Source: an uncultured Bacilli bacterium
GTDB lineage: Bacteria; Bacillota_I; Bacilli_A; RF39; UBA660
Reading direction: 5' to 3'
DNA: 13,867 bases
Assembly (NCBI GenBank): GCA_944333305.1
Contig: CALVKV010000030.1
Location: 1 to 13,867, forward strand
Shown here: positions 13,861 through 13,867 of the stretch, piece after piece
Layout: every line of letters begins with the position of its first letter
Numbering within the stretch: position 1 is the first letter of the stretch
Notes under the pieces: generated by a model
The model's database searches: none
What the model saw: the letters and a program-made list of their open reading frames with translations, nothing else
Told to the model about the DNA's origin: nothing
Program-made: the position numbers and the translations under genes

Positions 13861-13867
13861 TCTTGAC

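Noticed and set aside
1..13867. Mobile elements, tRNA or rRNA genes, toxin-immunity modules
   Set aside because: I saw no transposase or integrase, no terminal inverted repeats, no cloverleaf-like sequence and no small immunity-like gene after the large type VII protein.

Overview
This window is an AT-rich, densely coding stretch with every gene on the + strand. It reads as the genome of a low-GC Bacillota (Firmicutes). The tsaE-tsaB-rimI-tsaD order, the strong AGGAGG-type ribosome binding sites and the TGn-TATAAT promoters all fit Bacilli, possibly one of the uncultured, Erysipelotrichia-like gut lineages; that last placement is inference only. All reading frames are uninterrupted under the standard bacterial code. 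Stop codons are mostly TAA, with two TAG and one TGA.

Region 1 (1-6306) is part of a type VII secretion (ESX/Ess) locus. It holds the 3' part of the FtsK/SpoIIIE-type motor ATPase EssC, cut by the left edge, then a YukD/EsaB ubiquitin-like protein whose start overlaps the essC stop. Three small helical ESAT-6/WXG100-type proteins follow, then a 426-residue putative substrate. Its acidic C-terminal tail contains seven identical PSGHENDPRY decapeptides and three related GNETDDRY units. A long hairpin with a T-tract closes the locus. Other core membrane parts (EssA, EssB, EsaA) are not in the window and may lie upstream.

Region 2 (6342-8942) is the conserved housekeeping cluster tsaE-tsaB-rimI-tsaD. 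TsaE, TsaB and TsaD make the universal t6A37 tRNA modification, and RimI is the usual co-encoded N-acetyltransferase. The cluster starts from a near-consensus promoter. The first three genes overlap each other, and a hairpin sits between rimI and tsaD. The start of rimI contains an inverted pair of DnaA-box-like sequences plus a third nearby.

Region 3 (8943-13867) is metabolic. A short-chain dehydrogenase of the 3-alpha-hydroxysteroid dehydrogenase type stands alone with its own terminator. After it, an extended -10 promoter leads into a three-gene operon: a FucO-like iron-dependent lactaldehyde/alcohol dehydrogenase that starts at TTG, a stand-alone FIST sensor-domain protein, and an aldehyde dehydrogenase. 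A strong terminator closes it. An alcohol dehydrogenase and an aldehyde dehydrogenase flanking a small-ligand sensor domain suggest a linked aldehyde-handling unit.

The best candidates for something undescribed are the repeat-tailed type VII-associated protein at 4908-6188 and, second, the FIST protein embedded between two aldehyde-converting enzymes. Assignments come from motif recognition and remembered family features; no database search was run.
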